Shown one piece after another: positions 15,887-16,302 of a stretch of DNA of 16,302 nt. The position numbers were made by a program, and so were the translations under genes. Numbering within the stretch: position 1 is the first letter of the stretch; each line of letters opens with the position of its first letter. The DNA is from Deltaproteobacteria bacterium. GTDB lineage: Bacteria; Myxococcota_A; UBA9160. The notes under the pieces were generated by a model. The model worked only from the letters and a program-made list of their open reading frames with translations, was not told the origin of the DNA and ran no database searches. The stretch is from positions 1-16,302 of the forward strand of contig DOUU01000215.1 of NCBI GenBank assembly GCA_003520425.1. The letters are read 5' to 3'.

Positions 15887-15969
15887 GCGTCTTCACGTGA
15901 GGGCGTGTATACCTGGATATCCAACTGCGCATCAATTGCGCAGCATCTGCTCGCCTGTGTTGAAGACGC
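15887..15969. repeat. Nested inverted repeats upstream of the membrane-protein gene
   Basis: An outer perfect 9-base pair, GCGTCTTCA (15887-15895) and TGAAGACGC (15961-15969), encloses a hairpin CTGCGCA/TGCGCAG (15925-15931 and 15937-15943, loop TCAAT), a 10-base palindrome TGGATATCCA (15914-15923) and GTATAC (15907-15912). The density of symmetry in 83 bases is unusual for this window. It could be an operator cluster or a structured RNA. Confidence 0.5.
15906..15935 (-). promoter_or_regulatory. Candidate promoter of the small membrane protein
   Basis: On the minus strand TTGATG (15930-15935) and TATACA (15906-15911) each match sigma-70 consensus in four of six positions with an 18-base spacer. 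Transcription would begin near 15899, about 40 bases before ATG 15859. The palindrome TGGATATCCA sits in the spacer and the TGCGCA hairpin overlaps the -35, which is where a repressor would bind. Confidence 0.4.
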
Positions 15970-16302
15970 GGGGCCGCCCCGTGGAGGGAGCTTGGCCGTG
16001 CTCGTGGTGACGGATTGCACGCCGTTCGCAAACGTGACGCTGGGAACCGCGCCCACTTCGCAGGAGGGTTGGCGCGGTTCGTACTACCTTTGTCCGTCGC
16101 CATGCTGGCCTTCGAGGAGCTTTGCAATGGCTCGTCCGACAAGGACTTCGAAATCCCTCAGAGGCATCGAGCCAATAGCCCTTGGTCTCCGACCTGGACG
16201 CTCTCTGAGAGGTTCCGACGGTCGATCGATCTTGAGGCCATGGTCGCCAACCCGTGGCTGGACCCTCTGGGGCTCTTCGGATCGCTGGCGGGGGTGACAG
16301 GT
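15970..16302. other. Right edge: ambiguous partial open frames on both strands
   Basis: No confident gene. On the plus strand one frame is open from 15964 to the edge; its last 67 codons, from ATG 16102, begin MLAFEELCNGSSDKDFE and have good G/C third positions, but no ribosome binding site fits (AGGAGG at 16062-16067 abuts a TTG). On the minus strand a frame open from the edge stops at 16084 and ends with a plausible amphipathic helix (LRDFEVLVGRAIAKLLEG). Only one can be real, and the sequence beyond the window would decide. Confidence 0.3.

Noticed and set aside
15887..15969. Integron attC site or IS200/IS605-type hairpin end
   Set aside because: The outer arms lack the GTTRRRY/RYYYAAC cores of attC, and no integrase or Y1 transposase is near.
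14456..16297. Plus-strand open frame of 613 codons overlapping kinase and later genes
   Set aside because: It runs out of frame through the kinase and antisense to the membrane-protein gene, and is extremely Arg/Pro-rich.

Overview
The window is high-GC bacterial chromosomal DNA with strong G/C preference at third codon positions, which is why many long open frames lie antisense to real genes. The gene types fit an environmental deltaproteobacterial-type lineage (Myxococcota, Binatota or similar): a GspG-like pseudopilin, a GAF/HD-GYP receptor, a bacterial P450, a membrane-anchored TAXI protein and PAS/zinc-tail regulators. This placement is an inference and no gene here settles the phylum. 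No rRNA, tRNA or CRISPR array was seen. One mobile element, an IS5-type insertion sequence, is cut by the left edge.

Layout. (1) 1-371: 5' part of an IS5-family transposase on the minus strand, with a likely element end at 351-371. (2) 634-4791: a tight plus-strand set of lipoprotein, two-helix HAMP protein, type II secretion-like pseudopilin and a large HAMP-GAF-HD-GYP receptor. The first three reading frames overlap at their stop/start codons. (3) 5310-6958: cytochrome P450 and a single-heme c-type cytochrome sharing ATGA. (4) 7039-8519: an unrecognised 279-residue protein with a C-terminal Cys/His cluster, then a Nudix hydrolase. (5) 8681-9751 (minus): an RNase Z-like metallo-beta-lactamase-fold enzyme. 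(6) 9831-10726: a possible 46-codon small gene and a small PAS protein with a CxxC...CxxC tail. (7) 10892-12253 (minus): a membrane-anchored TAXI solute-binding protein with no TRAP permease nearby. (8) 12858-15155: a class III PLP enzyme followed with no gap by an APH-fold kinase. (9) 15317-15859 (minus): a small unrecognised membrane protein with a palindrome-rich promoter region. (10) 15970-16302: an ambiguous right edge with partial open frames on both strands.

How the genes may work together. The first operon looks like an envelope signalling unit. The lipoprotein, the pseudopilin and a short HAMP adaptor could sense or build an extracytoplasmic structure, and the HD-GYP receptor would turn this into cyclic-di-GMP hydrolysis. 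The P450/cytochrome c pair and the PLP enzyme/kinase pair are two-gene catabolic or oxidative cassettes; the latter resembles kinase plus phospho-lyase pairs for amino alcohols. The remaining genes look like unlinked housekeeping or regulatory functions. The most interesting candidates for something undescribed are the pseudopilin/HAMP/HD-GYP operon, the kinase/PLP pair and the nested palindromes at 15887-15969.
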